Made by a program: the position numbers and the translations under genes. Below are positions 8,521 through 16,356 of a stretch of DNA of 64,000 nt, piece after piece. Source of the stretch: Vibrio breoganii (lineage in GTDB: Bacteria; Pseudomonadota; Gammaproteobacteria; Enterobacterales; Vibrionaceae); assembly GCF_001677275.1 (NCBI RefSeq), contig NZ_CP016177.1, forward strand, positions 992,001-1,056,000, in the 5' to 3' direction. Each line of letters opens with the position of its first letter. Position 1 is the first letter of the stretch. The notes beneath the pieces were generated by a model, which was not told where the DNA came from, searched no databases, and saw only the letters and a list, made by a program, of their open reading frames with translations.

Positions 8521-9573
8521 TTATTCGACTGAATGGGTATTTCGAAGAGTTGTGTTTGTTGTTCTAGGTGAAAAGCCAGTAGGTGATGCCACAGATTTTC
8601 CCATAATCAATTTGCCATACAAGGTTACTGATTTGATAGGCTCACACTGCTTTATTCGACCTAATAGAAGTTGTATTGCTTGTTTTGCCATCTCTTTTGC
8701 AGGTTTATCCACGGACGTGAGTTGAGGTTCAAAAAACGAATCCATCTCAGAATTATCTATGCTCACTATGGATACTTGTGAGGGGATATCTATGCCTTTT
8801 TGCTTTAAGGCTTGTCCAGCCCCAATCGCCATTTTGTTGTTAAAACAGACAATAGCAGTGAATTTGACTCTTAGCTCGAGCAATTGCATACATGCTTGAT
8901 AGCCACCATTGAGTTGATAGTCGCTGGTGGCGATGAGTAATGGATTGAAGCCTAGGTCAGCCTTATAAAGTGTTTCGATGTAGCCCTTCATTCGAGCTTG
9001 ACCACTGGGGTTATCAGTAGGGCCGGTGATGCAGGCGATGTGGCGGTGTCCCTTTGCAATGAGGTGTTCCATTGCCATCTTGGTCAATTGTGACTGATCT
9101 ATCGACACTGTTGGATACGTTAATGTGTCAGAGGAGCGGTTCATCACTACCAAAGGAATGGTGAGTTCTTTGTGCAGTTTTTGAATGTGCTTGTCTGATA
9201 GAACTCGGCTATACAGTAGTACCGCATCGCACTGGCCTTGAAGTTGCACAATGGTTTCATACTCACTGGTTGCATCACTTGAGGTGCACACCAGATTAAG
9301 GCTCATTTGATGTTTTTGCAGCTCTTTTGCGATGACGGGTAACAGTACTCCCCATTTTGACCTATTTGACTCAGGAAATACAACAGCCACAGTGTTGGTT
9401 TTATTGGTCGCTAAGGCTTGTGCTGTCTTGCTAGGCCGAAAGTTAAGTGTGGCTATTGCATCGAGAACCTTTTCTCGGTTTTGTTCCCCAACATTGCCAT
9501 TGCCATTAATAACACGAGATACCGTCGCTTTAGATACTCCAGCGAGCTTACTGACTTCAAGAATGTTACTCAT
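8521..9573 (-). CDS. LacI-family transcriptional regulator
   Basis: A 350-residue protein. The LacI helix-turn-helix is at residues 4-24 (ILEVSKLAGVSKATVSRVIN), followed by the hinge helix (RPSKTAQALATNKTNTV) and a two-lobed sugar-binding domain (SIVSIDNSEMDSFFEPQLTSV, CFNNKMAIGAG). The effector is unknown. AGCGCT-centred sequences typical of LacI-family half-sites occur just upstream of its own start (9574-9579 and 9617-9625) and upstream of the porin (12283-12291). This suggests autoregulation and control of that porin. The gene is followed leftward by convergent cidB. Confidence 0.87.
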   Translation of the reverse strand: MSNILEVSKLAGVSKATVSRVINGNGNVGEQNREKVLDAIATLNFRPSKTAQALATNKTNTVAVVFPESNRSKWGVLLPVIAKELQKHQMSLNLVCTSSDATSEYETIVQLQGQCDAVLLYSRVLSDKHIQKLHKELTIPLVVMNRSSDTLTYPTVSIDQSQLTKMAMEHLIAKGHRHIACITGPTDNPSGQARMKGYIETLYKADLGFNPLLIATSDYQLNGGYQACMQLLELRVKFTAIVCFNNKMAIGAGQALKQKGIDIPSQVSIVSIDNSEMDSFFEPQLTSVDKPAKEMAKQAIQLLLGRIKQCEPIKSVTLYGKLIMGKSVASPTGFSPRTTNTTLRNTHSVE

Positions 9574-9616
9574 AGCGCTTCCCTAGAAGATTAGATGTCA
9601 CAAGTTGCGAGGAAAC

Positions 9617-9647
9617 AGCGCTACCCGAGTGGGAGTAACTCGGGAGC
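9617..9647 (-). promoter_or_regulatory. Hairpin and candidate LacI-family operator upstream of the LacI gene
   Basis: AGCGCTACC (9617-9625) is the reverse complement of GGTAGCGCT found upstream of the porin. It adjoins a hairpin (cccgagt / actcggg, arms 9624-9630 and 9638-9644). The site lies about 45 bp upstream of the LacI start codon. It might alternatively be a weak terminator for the AraC gene; no T-tract is evident. Confidence 0.35.
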
Positions 9648-9807
9648 ACTATTTGTCGAAAAGGCAGTTTGTTGACAAGACTGACCTAGGAGGCGTTATC
9701 TCCTAGTGACCATATTAAAGTTAAGTGTATTGACGATATAGGTCATTTGGGGACTTTTAGGTGATCGGCTTAATCGGCGGTGAAACCTTATACAAGTTTC
9801 GCTTTTG

Positions 9808-10770
9808 CTAGCGTTCTTTTCTGATCTGAGCAGGTGTTTTATTGGATAGGCGTTTGATTGCGCGATTAAAATTGGACACATCGCTGTATCCCATTCGAAA
9901 AGCAATGTCGCTGATACTTTCATTAGATTCCGCTAAAAGCTGCTCGGCTTTGCTTAAGACCGCTTGTTTCTTTATTTCTTTGAAGGTGGTGTGGTTGTCT
10001 TTAAGGTAGCGATAAAGGGTTTTTCTTGTTACTCCAAACAGCGACGCCAACCAGTCTATCGTGAAGCTAGGAAGGTGGCAGTATGTTTCAGTCAACAGTC
10101 TGATTTCTTGGATATCGCGAGCGTGTAATGAGCGACTAGCTAACGCCTCAAAGCTTTGCAGCGGAGGCAATTCGATAGTCAAATGCGGTTGATTGTATGC
10201 GACTGCAGTATCAGTGAATAAATAACCTTCATACAGGTAGCCTTGGTGCAAGGCTGTCATCATATTTACCTTTGACGGAGACCACTCGTTACCTAACCAA
10301 TGACGACATAAATTGATTAGTAGTGAAACACGAAACCACTCAACTGCGGCGTATCCTGGATAGGAAGGAGCAAGGTTTCCTCTATTACACAAACACCACT
10401 GTTCATTTAACTTTTGTAGCCAGTAGGTATTTTGTCGGGTTAACGTATGAGAGTGCGTTATTCGTGCCGTGAGTGCCTGTTGGAAGGTATCGTTAGGTCG
10501 GAAAAAACGTCGCCTGTCTTGTAATAGACTCTTTGCAGCCTCTTTTCCCACAATAATAGGCATGTCTGGAGCGCACAATGGGGTGATGGCTTCTATAAAT
10601 AATGAATAGTTCTTTACGGGAATCCACTTCTCATTGTTTGAGTATTTGGTCGGAAGATCGACACTCTTTGCTATGGATTTCCAATCAATGTTGTGTCGCT
10701 CTAGGTAGGGAATAAAAAATAGCATAGAGTCAGAAGCGGTAAGTAGCAGCGAACGAGAGTCTTTACGCAT
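9808..10770 (-). CDS. AraC-family transcriptional regulator
   Basis: A 320-residue protein. The N-terminal ~200 residues resemble the ligand-binding arm of OruR/ArgR-like AraC regulators. The C-terminal ~90 residues form the double helix-turn-helix: WLASLFGVTRKTLYRYLKD, then ISDIAFRMGYSDVSNFNRAI, ending TPAQIRKER. It lies between a LacI gene and a porin, all leftward, with gaps over 100 bp, so it is probably independently transcribed. It could control the porin, but no operator was identified. Confidence 0.85.
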   Translation of the reverse strand: MRKDSRSLLLTASDSMLFFIPYLERHNIDWKSIAKSVDLPTKYSNNEKWIPVKNYSLFIEAITPLCAPDMPIIVGKEAAKSLLQDRRRFFRPNDTFQQALTARITHSHTLTRQNTYWLQKLNEQWCLCNRGNLAPSYPGYAAVEWFRVSLLINLCRHWLGNEWSPSKVNMMTALHQGYLYEGYLFTDTAVAYNQPHLTIELPPLQSFEALASRSLHARDIQEIRLLTETYCHLPSFTIDWLASLFGVTRKTLYRYLKDNHTTFKEIKKQAVLSKAEQLLAESNESISDIAFRMGYSDVSNFNRAIKRLSNKTPAQIRKER

Positions 10771-10841
10771 AGGAGCTCTTTTGAGGATACTTTTTTGGGG
10801 CTGATTTCAATAGAGAGATACTTTTTAAACTGAGAACGAAT

Positions 10842-10872
10842 AGAGCTCAGTACACTAACGCGACTGAGCTCT
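10842..10872 (-). terminator. Inverted repeat downstream of the porin, possible terminator
   Basis: Perfect 10-bp arms (agagctcagt / actgagctct) with an 11-nt loop lie 14 bp beyond the porin stop. The T-tract on the minus strand is poor, so termination is uncertain. Confidence 0.4.
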
Positions 10873-10885
10873 TTGTTTTAGTAGT

Positions 10886-11917
10886 TTAGAAGCTGTAACG
10901 CATACCCAGCATTACTTCATCTTGGTCGTTGTCACCGATACCACCTTGACCTTCGTCAAGCAGGTTGATCTTGTAACTGCCGAAGAAGGCTACATCACCC
11001 ATGTAGCGAGCGTATTCGATACCAACGAAGTTGATATCAAGATCTCGGGTATCTTCGGCATGGAAGTAGCTGTAAGTTAGGTTCACGTTGTTTTGGCCAA
11101 ACGCGTAACCTAAGTAGGCATCCGCTGCGTTGTAGTTTGAACCCTTAACATAATGACCGCCTTCAAGAGCAGTAGAGATAGTACCGCCTTGGTATAACGC
11201 GGCTAGCCATAGGCCGTTTTCATGGGTGTATTTTGCTGCTGCCATAAATGCGTCAGTGGTATCAGTCTCATTGCCGTTACCGTAAGTCTCATCACTCGCG
11301 GCATAACCCACACCAATGTCTAGACCGAAAGGCAGAGCGTATGCCACAACAGCGCCGTAGCCGTTACTTTGTGCAGATTCGCTGTCTGAATTAAAGTTGC
11401 CGTCAACTTGTACCGTCAAGCCTGAGTTAGTCGTCCACTCATAGCGCAACACGTTTTTAGCTCTATCTGCGGTAGCAACTGTGTATTCGTTGATGTAACC
11501 ACTGTAGGTTTCTGCAGCATCGGTCCAGTCGGTCAAGTATGTCACAGCGTTGTTTTGGTGACCGTAGTAGAAGTTACCAATGTTTGTTTCTACACCTGCG
11601 TACAAGAAACGAGTGTTAACGGCAACGTCATCCTTTGCACCGTCTTCGTTCTCGGTTAATTCAAACTCGTACTTACCAAAGAATGCGACTTCATCATTAA
11701 GTTTTTGAGTGCCATCTACGCTCAATCGAACGCGAGAAGCGTCAGAGTAGGTGTGATCGTTGCTGTCTGTTTTGTTTGCATCCGAGAAGTTGCCGCGTAC
11801 TTCCGCGCGACCGCCAAAGTTTAGGATGGTATCTTCATTTTGATAAACGGTTGCTGCTGAAGCTAAAGTGGAGGCGAAGATACTAGATACTGCAATAACT
11901 GATAGTTTCAATTTCAT
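10886..11917 (-). CDS. Outer-membrane general porin, OmpU-like
   Basis: A 343-residue protein with a Sec signal peptide (MKLKLSVIAVSSIFASTLASA, cleavage before ATVYQNED). The barrel sequence has alternating aromatic/polar strands: LNFGGRAEVRGNF, SRVRLSVDGTQKLND, FFGKYEFEL, RFLYAGVETNIGNFYYGHQ. It ends in Phe (MLGMRYSF), the Omp assembly signal. Length and motifs fit the 16-strand trimeric porins of Vibrio. The acidic loops suggest cation preference, but the substrate is unknown. It is monocistronic behind a 456-bp leader region that holds an AGCGCT-type site possibly bound by the nearby LacI protein. Confidence 0.88.
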   Translation of the reverse strand: MKLKLSVIAVSSIFASTLASAATVYQNEDTILNFGGRAEVRGNFSDANKTDSNDHTYSDASRVRLSVDGTQKLNDEVAFFGKYEFELTENEDGAKDDVAVNTRFLYAGVETNIGNFYYGHQNNAVTYLTDWTDAAETYSGYINEYTVATADRAKNVLRYEWTTNSGLTVQVDGNFNSDSESAQSNGYGAVVAYALPFGLDIGVGYAASDETYGNGNETDTTDAFMAAAKYTHENGLWLAALYQGGTISTALEGGHYVKGSNYNAADAYLGYAFGQNNVNLTYSYFHAEDTRDLDINFVGIEYARYMGDVAFFGSYKINLLDEGQGGIGDNDQDEVMLGMRYSF

Positions 11918-12373
11918 TGTAAAACCTAAATTTCCTTGTAGTAAAAAATTCCCAATAAATATTTGCGGGAATAATTGATTATTATTATTTAATTAATCGC
12001 TGGCTAATGGTGCTTTTAAAATGCATAGATAATAAAAGAACGAAGTGGATTTTTTAATAATATGAAAGAGTTGTACAATCGTGTTTGATGGATCAGGTCC
12101 TCACAAGGAAAGCTGAGAAGGCATTGAGGTGATGGGGCTGGCGCTGTTGGCAATGATTGTGGCTATTTATCTGAATATGTTAAGGAAACTCGATGACGCC
12201 TTTCTAGGGATTGAGAGTGTTTGATTCTAGTATGGAGGTGAATTGCTACATTGTTTACGATCTATTATGTTCAAATCAAAGCGGTAGCGCTCTCTTCTTA
12301 TTATAAATGAAGGTGATTAACAATAATAAGTTATGCTTATATGTACAGTTTTTTTTGAGATAAACAAATGTGG
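11918..12373. other. Gene-free region upstream of the porin
   Basis: 456 bp of AT-rich DNA between the porin start and the ancestral stop of the yjeH-like gene. It holds the porin promoter region and a GGTAGCGCT site at 12283-12291. A 30-codon open frame (12132-12224, beginning MGLALLAMIV) could encode a one-helix peptide but has no convincing support. No RNA gene or terminator was recognised. Confidence 0.5.
12283..12291 (+). promoter_or_regulatory. Candidate LacI-family operator upstream of the porin
   Basis: GGTAGCGCT with a central CG is shared, in inverted orientation, with the region upstream of the LacI gene at 9617-9625. LacI-family operators commonly centre on GCGC or CG. Confidence 0.3.
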
Positions 12374-12456
12374 TCATATTGGTTTGGTATTATTAAATCT
12401 AGGAATTAAAACCCAGATTACGGCCAATAATATAACGGCATAAGTCATAGCTAACC
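12374..12456 (-). pseudogene. Detached 3' end of the yjeH-like exporter gene
   Basis: Removing the IS and one copy of its 10-bp target duplication makes the exporter frame run on from IGLA into MTYAVILLAVIWVLIPRF and stop at TGA 12376-12374. The recovered ~22 residues form a hydrophobic helix with a basic end. They correspond well to the last helix of E. coli YjeH as I recall it (YALIMLAGLWLLLPKR). The fragment lacks its own start and is not expected to be expressed. Confidence 0.85.
12447..12456. repeat. Target-site duplication, left copy
   Basis: ATAGCTAACC directly precedes the IS end and is repeated exactly at 13695-13704. Ten bp fits the 8-10 bp duplications of ISAs1-family elements. 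Confidence 0.9.
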
Positions 12457-12476
12457 CAGGGTGACCGCATGAGTGC

Positions 12477-13598
12477 CTAGTTTTTCACCACTCGAGTAAA
12501 ACCAGCACTTAATACTGCCTCTAGCATCGATGTATTCATCATGCAGCGCTTTTGCTTACCAACAATGCTTAGCTTGGTTGGCTCTTCTCGGAGCATGTTC
12601 AAGCTCATATGACGTAGGCATGATAGGTTCTCTGCACCGTGATCTTTGTATATCAGGCATGCATCTTCATTCATGGTGACATCAAGTACCCAGTGCATTG
12701 ACTCTATGCCCCAATGTTCTCTGACAGCCATAGCAGCTTGCTCTGCACTAAGCTCTTTGGAGCTGATGTAATAACGGTACTCTAGGTCGACAGATTTATC
12801 TTTCTCAAGGCGAAAGTTTTCAACCATCACAATGCTCTTCAAGCCTTTCCAGCGAGAGAAATTACCTTCAAGTTTTGCACTGTCAAAAACATAGCATTGA
12901 CGAGACTCTATACGGCCATGTCCTTGCTCAAGAGAGATGTTATCAGCCACATTGGCTCGCTGAGAAGAGAATGCCTTTTCTATTGCTTGTCGGAGTTTTC
13001 CTTGGTTGCTCTTTACGGCAAGCAGGTAGTCTCCACCTTGATCTACAATGGCTTTAGCAATCTTGGTTTGACAGGCCATAGCATCAATTGTTACTAGGGC
13101 CCCCTTGATATCGAGCATCTTTATCAGTTCAGGGATCGCTGTAATTTCATTGCTTTTTTGTTCGGTTTTTAGCTGTCCCAGTACGAGCTTGTTGGACGAC
13201 GCATAAGCACTAATCATATGAATGGTGCTCTTCCTGTCTTCACGATTATATGAGCCGCGAAGTGTTTTGCCATCAATCGCAATCACTTGACCTTCGGTGA
13301 GAGTATGAATTGATGACATCCAGTTAATGAAGCACTCATGGAACTGTTCGGGTTCAATGGTAGAGATGATACGAGCTATTGTGTCATCAGCAGGAATACC
13401 ATTCAAAAACAAGTCATTATGCTTAAACCAATCATGATGACCGAGAATGTATTCACGAATATCGAACCAACCTTTCGCGCCTGCAATCACCGCACATAGC
13501 GAGCCAAAAAGGACTTCAAACAGGCAATATGTGACCTTTGCACCTTGGCGTTGGTCGATAATCGTTTGAAAATGTTCTTTGAAGTGGTCAATGTGCAT
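12477..13598 (-). CDS. ISAs1-family transposase
   Basis: A 373-residue DDE transposase of the ISAs1 / H-repeat-associated type. Likely catalytic acids are the Asp in AIDGKTLRGSYNR, the Asp in TIDAMACQTKIA and the Glu in REHWGIESMHWVLDV. The N-terminal DDE_Tnp_1-associated region has FGSLCAVIAGAKGW and PADDTIARI. The frame is intact and full-length. The start at 13598 is preceded by GGGAG; the frame extends 11 codons upstream without a site. A small hairpin (ctccct/agggag, 13605-13621) pairs with that ribosome site and may limit translation. Confidence 0.92.
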   Translation of the reverse strand: MHIDHFKEHFQTIIDQRQGAKVTYCLFEVLFGSLCAVIAGAKGWFDIREYILGHHDWFKHNDLFLNGIPADDTIARIISTIEPEQFHECFINWMSSIHTLTEGQVIAIDGKTLRGSYNREDRKSTIHMISAYASSNKLVLGQLKTEQKSNEITAIPELIKMLDIKGALVTIDAMACQTKIAKAIVDQGGDYLLAVKSNQGKLRQAIEKAFSSQRANVADNISLEQGHGRIESRQCYVFDSAKLEGNFSRWKGLKSIVMVENFRLEKDKSVDLEYRYYISSKELSAEQAAMAVREHWGIESMHWVLDVTMNEDACLIYKDHGAENLSCLRHMSLNMLREEPTKLSIVGKQKRCMMNTSMLEAVLSAGFTRVVKN

Positions 13599-13604
13599 GA
13601 TGCT

Positions 13605-13621
13605 CTCCCTAAAAAGGGAGT
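13605..13621 (-). promoter_or_regulatory. Hairpin covering the transposase ribosome-binding site
   Basis: On the minus strand CTCCCT, a short T-rich loop and AGGGAG lie just before the transposase ATG, and the GGGAG arm is the Shine-Dalgarno sequence. Pairing would block initiation, a common way of keeping transposition low. Confidence 0.5.
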
Positions 13622-13678
13622 ATATGATCACAGCTAAATGTGATCGTCAAATCGATTGTGATTTTGATTAAAAAACGT

Positions 13679-14872
13679 TCACGATCTCACCCTGATAGCT
13701 AACCCAATTGAAAATAAGACTAGAACACATAAGATTGTCGAAAATATCGCAAGAACCTTTCCTTTACCGTTGAGTAGCTTAACGGCACTTAACATCGCAA
13801 ACAGGTAGATCACCACGAAGATCCCGTTGGCTAGGGTCAGAAACACTTCGATATCGATATTTGAAAGCTCTCCAAATACACAGGATAACGCCAAAGTAAT
13901 GCCAACAAACACCGTGGCTACAGATGGCACTCCCTTGATTGATATTCGTGCTACCGAGCTTGAGGGTTTGTACTCTCTTGCCAGTGACCAAATCATTCGC
14001 GCTAAGCTTTGTGTGTATAGGTTGATAGTGGCAAAGCATGCCAAGAATCCGGTTAAGCTGATGAGCCATGTTAGCCCAGAGCCAAACAGAAGATTGGAAA
14101 GATAAGGCACTGAGGTGGTATTTAACTCCTGCGTTCCAAAGGCGTGATGCTTTAGTACAACTAAAGAAAAGAGATAGTAAACAGTGCCAGCGATAAGGCA
14201 GCCCACCAAGATAGCGATAGGGTAATCTCGCTCAGGTCGCTTAAACTCTTCACCCATATGCGCAAACGCCTCAATGCCAACAAAGCACCAAAACATCACA
14301 GCTACAGCACTGCCAATGGCAGGAAGGTTATTGGCAGGTAAAGTAGCGGGAATACTGTCGGAAACCGAAATGTCACCAAACCACACAAAAAGCCCAACGA
14401 GTACCAATATTCCAATGGCAATGCCGGTTTGGAACTGACTGGATATTTTGCTACCTGAAAAGTTTACGACCATTAAAAGAACAACCACAAGCAACTGGGC
14501 AGTCAATGGCTGTGCCAGAAAGCTAGGTAAAAACTGCTGAGCAAATCCACCGGCGATAGCAATGGCTGCCGGAACACCTACAGGGATAACACTGATAAAT
14601 AAAAGAGCGATGGCTTTTTCAAGGCGAGATCCAAAGGCCTGTTTTACAAAGTAAGAGGCTCCCCCAGCATTGGGGTAGCGTTTACCCAAGGCTGCAAAGG
14701 TGAAGGCAATGGGGCACACTGCAAAGATAAGCAACCACCATGCCCATAGCATATCTTGCCCAGCAATGCTGGCTGCGATGGCGGGCACCATGAAAAGCCC
14801 AGTTCCAAGCAGGGTGGTAGACATCTGGCCTATGCCACCAATCAATGTGATCTCTCGCTTTAAGCCTGACAT
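13679..14872 (-). CDS. yjeH: YjeH-like amino-acid exporter (APC family), C-terminus truncated by the IS
   Basis: A 397-residue APC transporter. It follows E. coli YjeH (exporter of methionine and branched-chain amino acids) closely: MSGLKREITLIGGIG, LLGTGLFMVPAIAA, SVIPVGVPAAIAIAGGF, VMFWCFVGIEAFAHMGEEF and ACFATINLYTQSLARM. The final codons (RVRS and stop) come from the IS end, so the natural twelfth helix is lost. Eleven helices remain. Function may be reduced or altered. An ATG one codon upstream (14875) is an alternative start. The gene is not in an operon. Confidence 0.85.
   Translation of the reverse strand: MSGLKREITLIGGIGQMSTTLLGTGLFMVPAIAASIAGQDMLWAWWLLIFAVCPIAFTFAALGKRYPNAGGASYFVKQAFGSRLEKAIALLFISVIPVGVPAAIAIAGGFAQQFLPSFLAQPLTAQLLVVVLLMVVNFSGSKISSQFQTGIAIGILVLVGLFVWFGDISVSDSIPATLPANNLPAIGSAVAVMFWCFVGIEAFAHMGEEFKRPERDYPIAILVGCLIAGTVYYLFSLVVLKHHAFGTQELNTTSVPYLSNLLFGSGLTWLISLTGFLACFATINLYTQSLARMIWSLAREYKPSSSVARISIKGVPSVATVFVGITLALSCVFGELSNIDIEVFLTLANGIFVVIYLFAMLSAVKLLNGKGKVLAIFSTILCVLVLFSIGLAIRVRS
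13695..13704. repeat. Target-site duplication, right copy
   Basis: ATAGCTAACC adjoins the right IS end, identical to 12447-12456. It lies inside the exporter coding frame. Confidence 0.9.
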
Positions 14873-14919
14873 CATCTTCCTTGAATATGCGTTTTTAGAT
14901 TTGGATTTAATACTGAACG

Positions 14920-15171
14920 TTAGATTATGGCGTCAGCACGCTCTATGAGGTCGCTTTGCGTATAGTCTTCTGCCGATTTCCCTTCAGCAATTAAATCAAG
15001 CACCTGATAATCAGCCAGATCAGAAAATTCTTTGTTAAAATAGTCGCGAAAAGCTTGCTCGTTCGGCCACTTACCACGAACGATATAGCCATCATCCTTA
15101 TCAAAATCTTCGGTCTCAAAAAACGAAAAATCCGTCATACCAATGTTGTGGCAATACAGTACTAGATACAC
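14920..15171 (-). CDS. Small acidic protein, unknown function
   Basis: An 83-codon frame encoding a soluble, acidic protein rich in Asp, Glu and aromatic residues (FFETEDFDKDDGYI, FRDYFNKEFSDLADYQ). The ATG at 15171 has AAGGG 10 nt upstream. An ATG at 15138 would give a 72-residue protein starting MTDFSFFETED, which looks more natural but lacks a ribosome site. No family recognised. It lies 47 bp upstream of the exporter gene on the same strand and may be co-transcribed. Confidence 0.5.
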   Translation of the reverse strand: MYLVLYCHNIGMTDFSFFETEDFDKDDGYIVRGKWPNEQAFRDYFNKEFSDLADYQVLDLIAEGKSAEDYTQSDLIERADAII

Positions 15172-15393
15172 GATGAACCCTTGAGAAAAGCTTGTTAGGG
15201 CATGTATTTAAAGGGAATAGATTGTGATTTGCAAGGCCTTATAATTTTATCTGGTTCTGTATTGTCCGCCTTATGTCCCCACTCGAATAAATCCTAAACA
15301 GAACTGTAAGATTACCGTAAATTCTCTTTCTCATTAACAACTTACACATTTTACCGTTTTACTATCCGTGCAAATTGTTGCAGTGGAAGTAAT

Positions 15394-15780
15394 ATGAAAA
15401 AGTTAGTCAGCCTTTTGGCGGCAGTGGGCCTGTGTGTATCCTTGAGTGCCAAGGCTGAAACGGGAATTGGTATTTCGGTAGGTAAGCCGTTTTGGGGGCT
15501 GGATGTGGCCCACAATGGCTTTCGAATGAATGTGAGTTTGGATGACCAATTTGGCATTGGAGCGAACAAAACCTTTGCGGTGTCGGGTACGCCCATGTAT
15601 TTCTTTATTGGTGGTCAATATGTGGATAGAAACCAACACTATATTGCGCTGACTCCGGGGATTGGCGCGGAGTTTCGGGTTAAGCCTGTGGGGTTTTATA
15701 TCGACCTTACTCCTGCGATTTATCTTGATGAACTGGATGTTGAGTTGGAAGCAAGGGCAGGGATTAAGGTGTATTTCTAA
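15394..15780 (+). CDS. Small exported protein, likely outer-membrane beta structure
   Basis: 128 residues with a Sec signal peptide (MKKLVSLLAAVGLCVSLSAKA, cleavage before ETGIGI). The mature ~107 residues alternate polar and hydrophobic positions with Gly and aromatic residues (FGIGANKTFAVSG, YFFIGGQYVDRN, GFYIDLTPAIYL) and end in Phe. This fits a small eight-strand barrel or lipocalin-like envelope protein. GGAAG lies upstream of the ATG. No known family named. A second small exported protein follows 86 bp downstream. Confidence 0.65.
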   Translation: MKKLVSLLAAVGLCVSLSAKAETGIGISVGKPFWGLDVAHNGFRMNVSLDDQFGIGANKTFAVSGTPMYFFIGGQYVDRNQHYIALTPGIGAEFRVKPVGFYIDLTPAIYLDELDVELEARAGIKVYF

Positions 15781-15866
15781 CGGGGTAGTATTTCATTGCT
15801 TGGCTAATTTGAACTTAAGTATCGGCACTACGTAAGAATGGTCATTGTCGCTGTGAGGGAATGATC

Positions 15867-16034
15867 ATGAGAACGCTTCTTTTATCTGCTCTGCTTTGCC
15901 TTTCGTTTGTTTCTACACCGTTTGCTGGCACAACACCTTGGCTGCCTTGTTACGTCAATGGCGAGTATGTTGGCAACATTATGATCACTGAGTGCCGCAA
16001 AAAAAACGGCAAGATCTATAAAAACGAAAAGTAG
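15867..16034 (+). CDS. Small exported 55-residue protein
   Basis: A short frame starting MRTLLLSALLCLSFVSTPFA, an evident Sec signal peptide. It is followed by a 35-residue basic mature peptide with two Cys (PCYVNGEY and ITECRKKNGK) about 17 residues apart, which may form a disulfide. GAGGGA is 7 nt upstream of the ATG. A strong terminator lies 53 bp after the stop. Function unknown; signal peptide, ribosome site and terminator together argue that it is real. Confidence 0.6.
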   Translation: MRTLLLSALLCLSFVSTPFAGTTPWLPCYVNGEYVGNIMITECRKKNGKIYKNEK

Positions 16035-16356
16035 TCGGTAGTTGAGCACTTACAGTTGAGAACCGAAAATTAAGCACCTAGAAATAAAAGCCTAGAGCAT
16101 CCATTGTTCTAGGCTTTCTTGTTTATTACACCGATGCATATCAGATGTCAGTGCAAGTCATTGGTCTTAAGTGGATTCCTGCGGCATTCTCTGCGGTCAC
16201 TCATCATTTAGGAAAGCGTGTCCTTGAGCTTACTCGTTGTCGCAGTTCTGCTATTGCTTTGGTCCCCAACTCGAAACTTTCTTATAGGCTTCTTTTCGCC
16301 CTTCATCTTTTTCATCGTGCTGTGCCTAGCCGCGATCGCTTTTGGCTAACAGGCCT
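16035..16356. other. Intergenic region between the 55-residue gene and the HAD phosphatase gene
   Basis: 322 bp containing the terminator at 16087-16124. The remainder shows no supported gene. A 71-codon plus-strand frame lacks a ribosome site and any familiar composition. Confidence 0.5.
16087..16124 (+). terminator. Rho-independent terminator after the 55-residue gene
   Basis: A 10-bp stem (aaagcctaga / tctaggcttt) with an 11-nt loop is followed by cttgttt. Confidence 0.8.

Larger units (their letters stand above)
12457..13694 (-). mobile_element. Complete ISAs1-family insertion sequence (1238 bp)
   Basis: The ends are inverted repeats beginning CAGGGTGA on both sides: 8 perfect bases, then partial matches (CGCATGAGTG against ATCGTGAACG). 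The flanks are exact 10-bp direct repeats (12447-12456 and 13695-13704). One intact transposase gene fills the element. The matched duplication shows simple insertion rather than rearrangement, and the exactness of ends and duplication suggests a fairly recent event. The insertion interrupts a yjeH-like gene 21 codons before its ancestral end. Confidence 0.92.

Noticed and set aside
12132..12224. 30-codon frame with a hydrophobic stretch upstream of the porin
   Set aside because: Too short and without a convincing start signal or terminator; noted only in the intergenic description.
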